From Hydrocarboniclastica marina (GTDB lineage: Bacteria; Pseudomonadota; Gammaproteobacteria; Pseudomonadales; Oleiphilaceae), in the NCBI RefSeq assembly GCF_004851605.1, contig NZ_CP031093.1, positions 3,100,692-3,164,691 of the forward strand: 64,000 nt of DNA. The letters are read 5' to 3'. The position numbers and the translations under genes were made by a program. The first letter of the stretch is position 1. Each line of letters opens with the position of its first letter. Of the stretch, positions 26,896 through 36,134 are shown in pieces. A model generated the notes under the pieces. It was not told the origin of the DNA, ran no database searches, and saw only the letters and a list, made by a program, of their open reading frames with translations.

Positions 26896-27411
26896 ATGAA
26901 GGCAGCAGCCAGGTCCGGACTCACAGCTGTCACACTCGCGTTCGTTATGAACGTCATGGCAAACCCCGTGTATCGCTGCGAATCCGCCGACGGGATAAGC
27001 TATGGCGAGTTCCCCTGCGAGCCGGGATCAGAACCGATGGAACGGGATGTTCCCGACCGGCCCGGTACTTTCCAGGTTCTGCCTATCCCTCGCGTCCCCT
27101 CCCAACAACCGGGCAACGCCAACAAACGCCACGACCTCATCAATGGCCCAGACACACCTGCTGAAACCGGAGCCTCTCCCTGTCGGTTTTTTCAGTCCAC
27201 AGTTCTGCGAACTCATCTGATTCGGGGCGAGGTACTGCCGGGCATGCGCCGGACTGACGTTACTAGAGCCTGGGGCGATCCGGCCGAGTCATGGCAGGAG
27301 CCGGTTGAGATGTGGACCTACGAGACCCGATACCATGGGCGGCTCGCCAGGATCCAGCGTGTCTATTTTGAGGAAGGCTGCGTCACGACGATCGAGTCCG
27401 CCCCACCCTGA
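26896..27411 (+). CDS. Exported hypothetical protein, DUF4124-like with a BamE/SmpA-like end
   Basis: 171 residues with a signal peptide (about 1-22). The mature N-terminus NPVYRCESADGISYGEFPC matches the short DUF4124 pattern: a tryptophan-free Y(R/K)C-x-DG...Y...PC unit with two Cys likely forming a disulfide. A proline-rich linker follows. The last 65 residues (GEVLPGMRRTDVTRAWGDPAESW ... YFEEGCV) look like a BamE/SmpA-type fold (PGMxxxDVxxxxGxP). It is probably a periplasmic envelope protein; function unknown. GAAGG precedes the ATG. Confidence 0.65.
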   Translation: MKAAARSGLTAVTLAFVMNVMANPVYRCESADGISYGEFPCEPGSEPMERDVPDRPGTFQVLPIPRVPSQQPGNANKRHDLINGPDTPAETGASPCRFFQSTVLRTHLIRGEVLPGMRRTDVTRAWGDPAESWQEPVEMWTYETRYHGRLARIQRVYFEEGCVTTIESAPP

Positions 27412-27525
27412 GTCCTCGTACCTCAGCTTACGCGTGAATGTCCGGCGCCTGCGTGAGCAGATATTGCACCGGCGGTATACGAGGCTTACTGTTAGCGCCA
27501 CATCAGATCAGAGGAGCCGCAGTGA

Positions 27526-28431
27526 ATGAACAAGGTCGAGGCGCTGCCTGGAACAGACTTCTGCTTCGAGCACCTGGAGGGTGCGCTGCCGGCGCTCATG
27601 GTTCGCCATCCGGCATTCACCGCTTCGCTGCTGTTACAGGGCGGCCAATTGATCCGGTTCAGTCCCCGCGGGCGATCCAACTGGCTCTGGCTCAGCGATC
27701 AGGAGCGCTTCATCGCGGGCAAGGCCGTGCGCGGCGGTATACCCATATGCTGGCCCTGGTTTGGCGCACCCTCTCGCAACCCCGAAGCCGTCCAGCGACA
27801 AGTCAAAGTGGATAAGGCCCATGGCTTCGCTCGCCTGGCTGACTGGTCGCTGGAAACCGTAGAAGAAACACCAGACAGGGTTCGCATCACGTTGATGCTG
27901 GACTGCACGGCTGCAGACGGTGAAGCAGAGAACTGGACCGGCCGCGCTTGCGTCAGAGTGCATTTCGGGCTGTCCGCGGACGCCCTTGAAGTGACATTGG
28001 AAACGTCGAACACTGGCGCCGAGCATGTCTGGATAACTCAGGCCCTGCACAGTTATTTCCCTACCCCGGACGTCCATCGCACAACCATCCGCGGGCTCGA
28101 CGGACAACCCTACGTCGATGCGCTGAGAGACTGGCGCACCTTCGAGCAAATCGGACCCGTAACCTTCAGCGCAGAAACCGATCGGATCTATCAGGTGACG
28201 GGGCCACTGCAGCTAACGACGCCAGACACGCAGCTACAGCTTGAGCCGCAGGGGTCACGTTCAGCCGTCGTCTGGAACCCCTGGGCAGAAAAGTCGAAAA
28301 CACTCAGCCACTTTTCGCCCTCTGCCTGGGAGAGAATGTTTTGTGTGGAGACAGCCAACGTGCTTGAAGATGCTGTCTGCCTTGCACCCGGCGCTACCCA
28401 CCGCATGGGCTTAATCCTGACCGAATCCTGA
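27526..28431 (+). CDS. D-hexose-6-phosphate mutarotase (YeaD family)
   Basis: A 301-residue aldose-1-epimerase-fold protein. It interconverts alpha and beta anomers of hexose 6-phosphates in the cytoplasm. Family motifs are GGQLIRFSPRG, FIAGKAVRGGIPICWPWFG, HGFARLADW with the catalytic His, QALHSYF, and VVWNPWAEK with SPSAWERMFCVET near the C-terminus. GAGG precedes the ATG. It is independent of its neighbours (113 and 137 bp spacers). Confidence 0.92.
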   Translation: MNKVEALPGTDFCFEHLEGALPALMVRHPAFTASLLLQGGQLIRFSPRGRSNWLWLSDQERFIAGKAVRGGIPICWPWFGAPSRNPEAVQRQVKVDKAHGFARLADWSLETVEETPDRVRITLMLDCTAADGEAENWTGRACVRVHFGLSADALEVTLETSNTGAEHVWITQALHSYFPTPDVHRTTIRGLDGQPYVDALRDWRTFEQIGPVTFSAETDRIYQVTGPLQLTTPDTQLQLEPQGSRSAVVWNPWAEKSKTLSHFSPSAWERMFCVETANVLEDAVCLAPGATHRMGLILTES

Positions 28432-28568
28432 GAAAACGCTAGCGCCCTGGCCGGTTACCGCACGTACCCGCCGCCGGCAATAACCTGGATGTCAGCGCGG
28501 GCTCTACCGTTCCGTTCACGAACGCAAGCTGCTGTCTATACCTATGGACCTTTGCTACGATTGCAGTC

Positions 28569-29573
28569 ATGCCACACATTTATCAGCGAAATACAGGGCC
28601 TTGCGCGCAGCAGCCTCACCCGCTCGATGCTGAAGCACGACTTATCTACGACCTCAAGCTACGCCTGGGATCCATGCATGCCTGCCAGCGGCTAGGCATC
28701 GAACGGGAGGCCGAGTCGAAGGTTATCGGGCAGGGATTGAACCTGTTCCATCCGGAAAACTGGTACTCGATGCATGCCGCTATCCGACTTTGTCTTCGCA
28801 TGGTCGGCTTGCTGAAACGGGGCCAGCGGAACAGCCGGCGCATCCGCGTGGTTGAGAATCGTTTTGTACATCCTCACCTGCCGGCGTCCTTCGAAGGCTA
28901 TCGCATCCTGCACCTCAGCGACCTTCACGTGGATATGGATGAAGCCAACCTGCATAACCTGATCGAATGCGTGCGGCCCCTGGAATACGACCTGTGCGTA
29001 CTTACCGGCGACTACCGCCGGGCCACATCGGGGCCGGTTGAAGATGCGCTTGACGGAATGCGGCGGCTACGCCCGCATTTGCAAGGCGACGTGCTGACGG
29101 TGCTGGGGAACCACGACAGCATCCGGATGCTGCCCTCGCTCGAAGAAATGGGCTACCAATGCCTTATGAACGAACACGTCGCGATACAGAGCGATGAAGA
29201 TACCCTCTGGATCGCAGGCGTAGACGACCCTCATTATTACCGTGCCGACAACATGGAGAAAGCCACGGAGGCTTTCCCCGCCGGCGCTTTCAGTTTGCTG
29301 CTTTCCCATACGCCAGAGATTTATCGCCAGGCAGCCCATGGCGGCTTTTCGCTGTTCCTGTGCGGGCACACCCACGGGGGCCAGATCTGCCTTCCCGGCG
29401 GTTATCCTCTGACACTCGATGCCAACTGCCCCAGGTTTGTAGGCAAGGGCCTGTGGCAATACGAGGGCATGCAGGGCTACACCTCCGCAGGCTCGGGAAC
29501 TTCCATTGTCAACGTCCGCCTGAACTGCCCGCCTGAAGTGACCCTGCACACCCTGAGCCGAGGCCCACGCTGA
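28569..29573 (+). CDS. Metallophosphoesterase (YkuE/calcineurin-like)
   Basis: 334 residues. The calcineurin-like phosphoesterase domain starts near residue 112 with LHLSDLHVD, then LTGDYR, LGNHDS, LLSHTPE and CGHTHGGQ, a full set of two-metal ligands. The first 110 residues are not part of the domain and lack a signal peptide, and no good ribosome binding site precedes ATG 28569, so the true start may be internal (for instance at Met36 or Met78). The relatives YkuE and YaeI hydrolyse phospholipid-like or UDP-diacylglucosamine-type substrates; the substrate here is unknown. Confidence 0.85.
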   Translation: MPHIYQRNTGPCAQQPHPLDAEARLIYDLKLRLGSMHACQRLGIEREAESKVIGQGLNLFHPENWYSMHAAIRLCLRMVGLLKRGQRNSRRIRVVENRFVHPHLPASFEGYRILHLSDLHVDMDEANLHNLIECVRPLEYDLCVLTGDYRRATSGPVEDALDGMRRLRPHLQGDVLTVLGNHDSIRMLPSLEEMGYQCLMNEHVAIQSDEDTLWIAGVDDPHYYRADNMEKATEAFPAGAFSLLLSHTPEIYRQAAHGGFSLFLCGHTHGGQICLPGGYPLTLDANCPRFVGKGLWQYEGMQGYTSAGSGTSIVNVRLNCPPEVTLHTLSRGPR

Positions 29574-29683
29574 CACAACCAGTGCGTTACTGTTGCTAGC
29601 CGTTCCTGGCTATAGCCGATGGCCTGGATGGGCTGTTTGGTGCGCTTTTTAGCTTGTCGACTGAATGAAGAATATGACAAAGA

Positions 29684-30178
29684 TTAATGCGGCCGCTGGC
29701 GAATGCCCAGGCGGTAAAGCAGCGGCGAGATTCCGGTCACCACGATAAAGAAAAGCAGACACGCTACAATGACCGTCAGCCAGCCCACGCCCATCCACCA
29801 ATGGCTCAAGAGCATGGGCAACAGGGCTTCCGGGAACTGATCGAGACCGGTTGACCGGGCGCTGGGTTCGAGTGCACGGCGGCGCTTGAGGTAGCTCGAT
29901 ATCAGGTCGCCGAACATGGCCATAAAGCCGAAAATCATTCCGAAGCCAAACCCCAGGCCGAGCAAGGCGGCGGCCGCACCTGTTACCAGTACTGAAACGA
30001 CCAGGCCGCGCCAGGTTTTGCTTCTGCCCAGCAACGGATAGCCGTCGCGCGCGACGCGTCCCCCATCCAGGGGCCAGTTCCAGCCAGTTGGGGTGAGATT
30101 GCGCGCCAATACAGGCGAGCCATTGGCCGTCACCAGCAGAAAAACAAGCGCAAGCAGATCTGCCAGCCAGCTCATCAC
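29684..30178 (-). CDS. CDP-archaeol synthase (CarS/DUF46)-like membrane protein
   Basis: 164 residues with four or five hydrophobic segments. It shows the CarS signature: ANGSPVLARN, PLDGGRVARDGYPLLGRSKTWRG, FGDLISSYLKRRR and GLDQFPEALLP. Archaeal CarS activates digeranylgeranylglycerol phosphate with CTP, and the fold is related to bacterial CdsA. Bacteria do not make archaeol, so the lipid acceptor is unknown. Translation may start at GTG 30178 or ATG 30175. It begins 16 bp after the fumC stop on the same strand and is probably co-transcribed. Confidence 0.8.
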   Translation of the reverse strand: MMSWLADLLALVFLLVTANGSPVLARNLTPTGWNWPLDGGRVARDGYPLLGRSKTWRGLVVSVLVTGAAAALLGLGFGFGMIFGFMAMFGDLISSYLKRRRALEPSARSTGLDQFPEALLPMLLSHWWMGVGWLTVIVACLLFFIVVTGISPLLYRLGIRQRPH

Positions 30179-30193
30179 CAGGGCCAGTACCCC

Positions 30194-31576
30194 CTAAGCA
30201 CCAGGCACCCCGCCGCGAGTCAGGTGCAGCGGATCCATCAGTTTCTCCAGATCAGCGCGGGAAATGTCTGTATCTTCCTCTGCCACATCGATCACCGCCC
30301 GGCCTTCCTGGTAGGCGCGCTTGGCGATTTTCGCTGCATTGGCGTAGCCAATGACGGGGTTCAACGCCGTTACCAGCACAGGATTTCGTCCCACAGCAGC
30401 CTTGAGGCGGTCAGAGTTGACCTCAAAACCTGCGATAGCGCTGTCGGCCAGCAACACCGAAGCCCGTGACGCCAGTTTGAGCATCTCGAGCAGATTGCTG
30501 GCTACCAGGGGGAGCATCACATTCAACTGGAAGTTCCCCGACTGCGCCGCCATGCCATTAGCCGTGTCCAGCGCCATCAACTGAGTCGCCACCATCGCAA
30601 CCGACTCGGGAATCACCGGGTTCACTTTGCCCGGCATGATGCTGCTACCGGGCTGAAGCGCAGGCAGGCTGATCTCGGCCAGTCCATGAATGGGACCGCT
30701 GTTCATCCAGCGCAGATCGTTGGCGATTTTCATCAGCACCACGGCGAGTCCACGCAGCTGCCCGGAAAGCGCCAGGGGCGCATCGAGGCCGCTCTGGCCA
30801 ACAAACTTGTGATCCATCGTCGTGAAGTCGAGGCCGGTCAGATTATACAGTTCTTCAGTTATGAGGCCGGCAAACTCGGGGGCCGCATTTACCCCGGTGC
30901 CCACGGCTGTGCCACCCTGGGGAATGGCGAGCAAACCCGGCATCGTGGCTTCGATACGGTGCCGGGCCGCAGCCAGTTGCTCGCGCCAGGTCCGCAGCTC
31001 CTGCCCCAAAGTAACCGGCATGGCGTCCATCAGGTGGGTGCGCCCCGTCTTCACCTCATCCTTTAACTCACCTTCGCGGGCACCGATCGTGGCTTCCAGG
31101 TGCCTGATCGCCGGAAGCAGGTCTTCGGTGACAGCCAGCGCGCCACTTATGTGAATCGCACTGGGGATCACGTCATTACTGCTCTGACTCATGTTGATGT
31201 GATCGTTCGGGTTGACCGGTTCCGGGCTGCTGCGCGTTGCCAGCGTCGCCAGTACCTCATTGACGTTCATGTTGGTACTCGTGCCCGACCCGGTCTGGTA
31301 GACATCAACCGGGAACTGGTCTTCGTGAGCGCCCGACAATAACTGGTCGCAGCCATGGACGATGGCTTTGGCCCGTTCCTGGTCAAGTTGACCCAGGCTT
31401 TGATTGGCCAGGGCAGCACAGCGCTTGAGCCGGACGACGGCATGGATGAAACGGGTCGGAAGGGGCCGCCCGCTGACCGGGAAATTGTCGATTGCCCGCT
31501 GTGTCTGAGCGCCCCAGAGCGCCTGCTCCGGGACCTCTACCGCACCCAGACTGTCATGTTCGGTTCGTGTATTCAT
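30194..31576 (-). CDS. fumC: Class II fumarate hydratase
   Basis: A 460-residue iron-independent fumarase that interconverts fumarate and malate in the TCA cycle. The superfamily signature GSSIMPGKVNP is present, as are TGSGTSTNMNVNEV, SSNDVIPSA and KTGRTHLMDA. Class II enzymes are stable to superoxide and low iron, and are often induced under oxidative or iron stress. GGGAG lies 10 nt before the ATG. A CarS-like gene follows after 16 bp. Confidence 0.95.
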   Translation of the reverse strand: MNTRTEHDSLGAVEVPEQALWGAQTQRAIDNFPVSGRPLPTRFIHAVVRLKRCAALANQSLGQLDQERAKAIVHGCDQLLSGAHEDQFPVDVYQTGSGTSTNMNVNEVLATLATRSSPEPVNPNDHINMSQSSNDVIPSAIHISGALAVTEDLLPAIRHLEATIGAREGELKDEVKTGRTHLMDAMPVTLGQELRTWREQLAAARHRIEATMPGLLAIPQGGTAVGTGVNAAPEFAGLITEELYNLTGLDFTTMDHKFVGQSGLDAPLALSGQLRGLAVVLMKIANDLRWMNSGPIHGLAEISLPALQPGSSIMPGKVNPVIPESVAMVATQLMALDTANGMAAQSGNFQLNVMLPLVASNLLEMLKLASRASVLLADSAIAGFEVNSDRLKAAVGRNPVLVTALNPVIGYANAAKIAKRAYQEGRAVIDVAEEDTDISRADLEKLMDPLHLTRGGVPGA

Positions 31577-31699
31577 GATTGCTCTGCTCCCTTCTGTGGC
31601 TCCGGCGGCGGGTTGCCACCGCCGGTTTCCAGGTCCCTGGAAAACCCGCCCCCCTACAACTCTCCCGGCAGCAAAAACGGGACCGTGACATTTGCTGAC

Positions 31700-31990
31700 C
31701 TAGGATGACGCGGCGTGATGGTCGTGCAGACGGACATGGTCGCAGATCGCGGCAACGTTACGAAAGTCGACGATGACCGTATGCACGCTATTGCTTGACG
31801 TATCGTGCAGGTGGAACTTGAAACGCTGTTGTTGCTCCCCCTGTAGAAAGCGGTCGTACTCCCGGAACAGTTCGCGCACATCGGTAGGCGCGTCCTTACT
31901 CCAGGTGGCCAGGAACGGCCCGAGAACAGCGCCGCCATTAAGGCAAAGCGTGACTTCGTGGTCTGATTTCGCATCTTCGGGAATAAACAT
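31700..31990 (-). CDS. Small hypothetical protein, 96 residues
   Basis: Not recognised. The ATG at 31990 follows AAGGA; the frame continues upstream to 32059 without a better site. The product starts MFIPEDAKSDHEVTLCLNGG, contains LATWSKDAPTDVRELFREYDRFLQG and HTVIVDFRNVAAICDHV, and ends His-rich (RLHDHHAASS). The alternating pattern suggests a small alpha/beta cytoplasmic domain. No membrane segment is present. It lies 123 bp upstream of fumC on the same strand. Confidence 0.5.
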   Translation of the reverse strand: MFIPEDAKSDHEVTLCLNGGAVLGPFLATWSKDAPTDVRELFREYDRFLQGEQQQRFKFHLHDTSSNSVHTVIVDFRNVAAICDHVRLHDHHAASS

Positions 31991-32382
31991 CGGCGTCATC
32001 CTTGGAATAGGTGTGTTGAAAGCCACAATTACATTACCTGCAGCTGCCCCCTGAAGCATAGCTCAGGCGCATCGCCCGTCCCTATGCGGACCTGCTCAAA
32101 TTACAATCGCACAATTGTGCTGCTCCAGACCAGATCTGTAAAAACCCTGCTCCTCTGAGAACTGCCGCACATGCCAAGTTGCTGTCAGCCAGGCCAAAAC
32201 AAGGCCTGGTCGTCTTTTTCGATGGCCAGACAAGGTGCAAAAGCGAAGGACCACACAAACACAACAATATATTACCTCCGTGACAGAAGGGTTCCTTATA
32301 CTGAAACAATGGTTTAAAGCGATAATAAGAAAAGCGCTGTGAGCTACAAGGCAGTGGCAATATCCAGCCCGGAGACGCGAAA
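31991..32382. other. Intergenic region upstream of the alpha/beta hydrolase
   Basis: About 390 bp, noticeably AT-richer from 32240. A TATACT -10-like element at 32297-32302 (in TTCCTTATACTGAAAC) points toward the plus-strand hydrolase. Open frames on the minus strand here have no ribosome site and look spurious. Confidence 0.35.
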
Positions 32383-33309
32383 ATGAAAGCAAGCCACATT
32401 CGCAAACTGATCAAACCCATCGAGCCCTGCTACACGGAGATGTTCTCGGGCCGGGTCTATCGAATCGGCAAAGGTGCGGTTTCAGTCCGCAACCATAGCG
32501 GCGAACCCCTGCACACCGTTATTGCTGTCCACGGCTTTCTTGAAAACCACTGTTACTTCACCCAGGCCTATGATGAGCCGACAACTGAGCTGATCCTCCT
32601 GACCTGCAGTAACTACCACATTCCTGTCAGTGGCCCGGTCTACGAAACAGCCGACTGGGAAAAACCCATCAAATACCCTGAGTCGACCATCGAGTACGAT
32701 GCGGCGATTCTCAACCAGACCGTCGCGAACCTGGTGTCAGCTGACCACCTGCGCCTTCATGGACACTCCCGCGGTGGCGCAGTCATTCTGGAAGCCATGC
32801 GGCAGCGGCCTGAACTCTACGCGGAGGCTGAGGTTGTCCTTGAAGCGCCGCTGATGCCCCAGGGCAAGCCACACGCGCTGGTCAAGGCGGTACTGGAGCC
32901 GGTAAGCCATGGCATGTGGCCATGGGTTGTCCGGCTGATCAACAGCATGCCCTCGGCCGGTTACGGACAGACGTTTTTCGGTCGGATGAACACCCGCAAA
33001 AAACAGCTCCTCAGCAAGATGTTCAGCGCGACCCAGGATCACCTCACGATCGTCAAGAACATTGAGAACGTGATGGCATGGTCTGAGCGGAACGGCGTAG
33101 AACTGCTGGGCCGGCTCCACCAGGGCACTATCCTGATTCCGAAGGTCGACCACATTCTTGACCGGGTTTCCATGCTGAGCAGCGCCAAACATGCGCCAAG
33201 TGGCGTGTATGTGCATGAGACCGAGGCAACTAGCCACTTCATAACACTCGACAGCAAATCCTGGATACCAAGCCTGCCAAGTATGCTGCGCGTCGCACAG
33301 AGCGCCTGA
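32383..33309 (+). CDS. Alpha/beta hydrolase
   Basis: 308 residues. The nucleophile elbow GHSRGG places the catalytic Ser at residue 129, and VHGFLEN (49-55) provides the oxyanion-hole strand. The catalytic His is likely in the C-terminal ATSHF segment (about 285). No signal peptide was seen. The substrate is unknown; esterase, lipase or haloperoxidase-like relatives share this pattern. CGGAG lies upstream of the ATG. A large hairpin lies 20 bp after the stop. Confidence 0.82.
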   Translation: MKASHIRKLIKPIEPCYTEMFSGRVYRIGKGAVSVRNHSGEPLHTVIAVHGFLENHCYFTQAYDEPTTELILLTCSNYHIPVSGPVYETADWEKPIKYPESTIEYDAAILNQTVANLVSADHLRLHGHSRGGAVILEAMRQRPELYAEAEVVLEAPLMPQGKPHALVKAVLEPVSHGMWPWVVRLINSMPSAGYGQTFFGRMNTRKKQLLSKMFSATQDHLTIVKNIENVMAWSERNGVELLGRLHQGTILIPKVDHILDRVSMLSSAKHAPSGVYVHETEATSHFITLDSKSWIPSLPSMLRVAQSA

Positions 33310-33328
33310 CACACCGCCAATAATCCGC

Positions 33329-33363
33329 CCGGTCAATTCGCTTACGTTTCGCGAACTGACCGG
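33329..33363. terminator. Large stem-loop after the alpha/beta hydrolase gene
   Basis: 13-bp arms (CCGGTCAATTCGC at 33329-33341 with GCGAACTGACCGG at 33351-33363, one mismatch that is a G-U pair in RNA) enclose a 9-nt loop. There is no T-run on either side, so it is not a classical intrinsic terminator. It may protect the 3' end or act with Rho. Confidence 0.45.
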
Positions 33364-33468
33364 AGCGGTACCCGAAGCCCGCCTGCCGATGCCAACCCGG
33401 CGCCCAGTCGCTGCCAAAGACTTGTGGTTGTATTAGAATGCGCTTTTCCGATGCAAAGGAGCTTGCCC

Positions 33469-34218
33469 TTGCCCCGAGAAAAGCTGGTGGCTATTCAACC
33501 GCGCGCTCCCCAGGCCCGGCGCCTGCAGAAAGGGATGCTCGAGTACCATGACTTTCGCTCGCAGCGGGATGCCGCACCGCTGCGTCGACAGATTGATGAA
33601 CTTGGCCTCTGGCAATCCCAGCGGCTAAAGGACACACACCGCGATCTCTACCAGGCGCCACACTACCGTGAGGGCCTGGACTTCCTGCTCGAAGACCTTT
33701 ACAACCCGCGCGCGTATGAACGACGTGACGAAGACTTCGAGCGGGTTTTTCCAACCATGGTGCGCCTGCTGCCGGATTCCGTCCTCGCCATCGCGGCGGA
33801 TCTGGTCGAGCTGAACCTGCTGACACAGAAGCTGGACCGTCAACTGGCCCACGTCCTCCATCACGACCTGCCGGCGGAAGCACTGAATCGCGAAAGCTAT
33901 GCTGAAGCATTCCGTATGAGTGCCGACGCCGACCAGCGTTGTCGTCAGATAGCATTAGTGGCCGTAATAGGCGCCAACCTGCAGCGCTATGTCGACCGGC
34001 GGAGTCTGCGGGTGGCCTTGCGCATGACCGAAGGCGCAGCGGAAATGGCCGGCGTTGGCGAACTGCACCGTTTTTTAACCCGGGGCTTCAGGGTCTTTCG
34101 CGAAATGCAGGGTGTAGACAGGCTTCTGGAGCAGATCGTCCGGCGCGAAACCTGGGTAATGGAACAGATTATGGCCGGTCACGCTCTCCCGGCAGAGCTG
34201 CCGGAAGATATACGCTAA
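33469..34218 (+). CDS. FFLEELY-motif protein
   Basis: A 249-residue cytoplasmic helical protein. LDFLLEDLYNPRAYERRDEDFERVFPTM is the signature stretch of the FFLEELY-motif family, conserved in marine gammaproteobacteria and of unknown function. The TTG at 33469 is proposed because AAAGGAG sits 7 nt upstream; ATG 33451 and GTG 33424 are alternatives in the same frame but lack ribosome sites. Upstream TATTAGAAT may be the promoter -10. It is convergent with the PHA-system gene. Confidence 0.75.
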   Translation: MPREKLVAIQPRAPQARRLQKGMLEYHDFRSQRDAAPLRRQIDELGLWQSQRLKDTHRDLYQAPHYREGLDFLLEDLYNPRAYERRDEDFERVFPTMVRLLPDSVLAIAADLVELNLLTQKLDRQLAHVLHHDLPAEALNRESYAEAFRMSADADQRCRQIALVAVIGANLQRYVDRRSLRVALRMTEGAAEMAGVGELHRFLTRGFRVFREMQGVDRLLEQIVRRETWVMEQIMAGHALPAELPEDIR

Positions 34219-34288
34219 CGCGCTGGCGGGACGTTACTGGCTGGGACGGGAGGGTGTTTTCAGGGGCCGACTCGACGACTGAGCCAGG

Positions 34289-34567
34289 TTATGCGCGGGT
34301 CAGACCGTCCAGATGCTGGTGAATTTCCTGCTCGATACGCCCCTTGAACGGTCGCAACAGCATGCCCAGTTCCAGGTGGACGTTGATCGTCTCAGGCTTG
34401 ACTGTCAGGTTGCCCTTGACCCCACTACGCTTGAATTGCAGAACATCCCCCTCCCAGCCGTAGTCCACATCGAACCGCTCAGAAAGGCTCTTTGCCAGAC
34501 TATCAGCGGCCTCAACCGCGTGGGCGTGATCAAGCGTGTGCGGGCGGGTAATATCAATGGTCGACAT
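34289..34567 (-). CDS. Polyhydroxyalkanoic acid system family protein
   Basis: 92 residues matching the small PHA-system (granule-associated region) family, for example TRPHTLDHAHAVEAADSLAKSL near the start and ELGMLLRPFKGRIEQEI near the end. Members occur beside phasin or PHA genes, often next to ubiE, as here; the molecular role is unclear. GAGGAG lies before the ATG. It is divergent from ubiE (125-bp spacer containing TTAGAATA, a likely -10 for ubiE). Confidence 0.85.
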   Translation of the reverse strand: MSTIDITRPHTLDHAHAVEAADSLAKSLSERFDVDYGWEGDVLQFKRSGVKGNLTVKPETINVHLELGMLLRPFKGRIEQEIHQHLDGLTRA

Positions 34568-34692
34568 TGCGGCTCCTCGGTTTCATGAGCTGGGATTCGT
34601 TAAGGGCAAGATTAACACGTTCAGCAGAGCCAACCCGAAGACATTCATTGACCATATCGTTAGAATACGGGCCAACGTAAAGGTGTGATCTC

Positions 34693-35481
34693 ATGAGCGA
34701 ACAGACCCGGCCACAAAGCCAGCAAGAGAAGAACCAGGAAGCGGAAACCACCCATTTTGGCTACCGCTCGGTCCCCCGCGAAGAAAAGTCCCGTCACGTC
34801 GCGGACGTATTCCACTCGGTAGCCGCGCGTTACGATCTGATGAACGACCTCATGTCCATGGGTATTCATCGGCTGTGGAAGCGTTTCACCATCGAGTTGA
34901 GTGGCGTGCGCAAAGGTAACCGTGTACTGGACATCGCCGGGGGCACCGGTGACCTGACGCTACGGTTTTCTGATCTCGTCGGTGCTGAAGGCCAGGTCGT
35001 TCTGGCCGACATCAACGCCTCCATGCTTTCCGTCGGGCGTAACCGCCTGATCGACCGCGGCTATATCGACAACATCGTTTTCGCCCAGGCCGATGCAGAG
35101 TCACTGCCATTTGCCGACAACAGCTTTCATGTGGTGAGCATTGCTTTCGGCTTGCGCAACGTGACCGACAAGGACAAGGCGTTAAGAGAAATGGCCCGCG
35201 TCCTGAAGCCCGGCGGCAAGCTGCTTATACTCGAGTTCTCGAAGCCGACCAACCCTTTGCTCAGCAAAGCCTATGACACCTACTCTTTTTCTGCCCTGCC
35301 CCTACTGGGTCGACTGTTTGCCGGCGACAGCGAGAGCTATCGGTATCTGGCTGAGTCCATCCGCATGCATCCCGACCAGGATACGCTGAGGTCGATGATG
35401 GAAAACGCTGGGCTGGTCCAGTGCCGGTATTACAACATGACCGGCGGCATCGTCGCCCTGCACGCCGGAGTGAAGCCTTGA
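34693..35481 (+). CDS. ubiE: Ubiquinone/menaquinone C-methyltransferase
   Basis: A 262-residue SAM-dependent methyltransferase acting at the C-methylation step of ubiquinone (and menaquinone) synthesis. It shows [17 protein letters not shown]-binding [12 protein letters not shown], and the UbiE signature [24 protein letters not shown]. It heads the ubiE-ubiJ-ubiB-hisI chain: the ubiJ TTG start overlaps its stop by 4 bp. AAAGGTG precedes the ATG. Confidence 0.97.
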   Translation: MSEQTRPQSQQEKNQEAETTHFGYRSVPREEKSRHVADVFHSVAARYDLMNDLMSMGIHRLWKRFTIELSGVRKGNRVLDIAGGTGDLTLRFSDLVGAEGQVVLADINASMLSVGRNRLIDRGYIDNIVFAQADAESLPFADNSFHVVSIAFGLRNVTDKDKALREMARVLKPGGKLLILEFSKPTNPLLSKAYDTYSFSALPLLGRLFAGDSESYRYLAESIRMHPDQDTLRSMMENAGLVQCRYYNMTGGIVALHAGVKP

Positions 35482-36134
35482 GGGAATGGGGACTCACCCT
35501 GGGCTCTGCAATAGCCGCCACCGTTGAACAGGCGCTGAACCGTTCCCTGGGCCTTGACCCAGTGAGCCACGAGGCCTTGCGCAAGCTGCTAGAAGAGCCT
35601 TTTCTGATACGGCTTGAGCCCCCCGGGCTGGAGCTCTGGCTTACGGCTGACCACAGAACCCTTCATGTTCAGCAGCACTGCGCCCTTGAACCCGCCCTCA
35701 CACTTACCGGGTCCCCCTTGGCATTTGCCGCTGCCGCGTTGGGCGATCCCCATGTCTTTCGCGATGAGCGTGTCAAAGCGGTCGGCGATGTGAGCCTGGC
35801 CCATCATTTCCAGCGGTTGCTGCAGCAGATGGAGCCTGACTGGGAAGCAAGCCTGGCCAAAGCTGTCGGCGGCGTCCCGGCGCATTTCATTGCCAGGCGC
35901 GTACGCCAGAGCTTGCGCTGGAGCCGCGAGGCCCGGCAGACCCTGAGCCGTAATGTTGAGGAATACCTGCATGAAGAGAGCCGAACGTTACCGGCCCGGG
36001 GGGAAGCAGAGGCCTTCTTCGAAGATGTAGACAACCTCCGGCTCGACACGGATCGGCTGGCCGCTCGCCTCGATCTTTTGAGCAGACCGCGCGCCGAGCC
36101 GCCCGAATACAGCGCTTCAGGAAAACAGCCATGA
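35478..36134 (+). CDS. ubiJ: Ubiquinone biosynthesis accessory factor UbiJ (SCP2 domain)
   Basis: 218 residues with an N-terminal SCP2 lipid-binding domain (about 1-125) and a C-terminal helical/coiled segment. UbiJ, with UbiK, supports the soluble Ubi complex by holding hydrophobic intermediates. Start TTG 35478 overlaps the ubiE TGA as TTGA; no other start in the correct place exists. The gene position between ubiE and ubiB is diagnostic. Its stop overlaps the ubiB ATG by 4 bp. Confidence 0.9.
   Translation: MREWGLTLGSAIAATVEQALNRSLGLDPVSHEALRKLLEEPFLIRLEPPGLELWLTADHRTLHVQQHCALEPALTLTGSPLAFAAAALGDPHVFRDERVKAVGDVSLAHHFQRLLQQMEPDWEASLAKAVGGVPAHFIARRVRQSLRWSREARQTLSRNVEEYLHEESRTLPARGEAEAFFEDVDNLRLDTDRLAARLDLLSRPRAEPPEYSASGKQP

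Noticed and set aside
29684-30178. Phosphatidate cytidylyltransferase (CdsA)
   Set aside because: It is too short for CdsA and carries the CarS/DUF46 signature instead.
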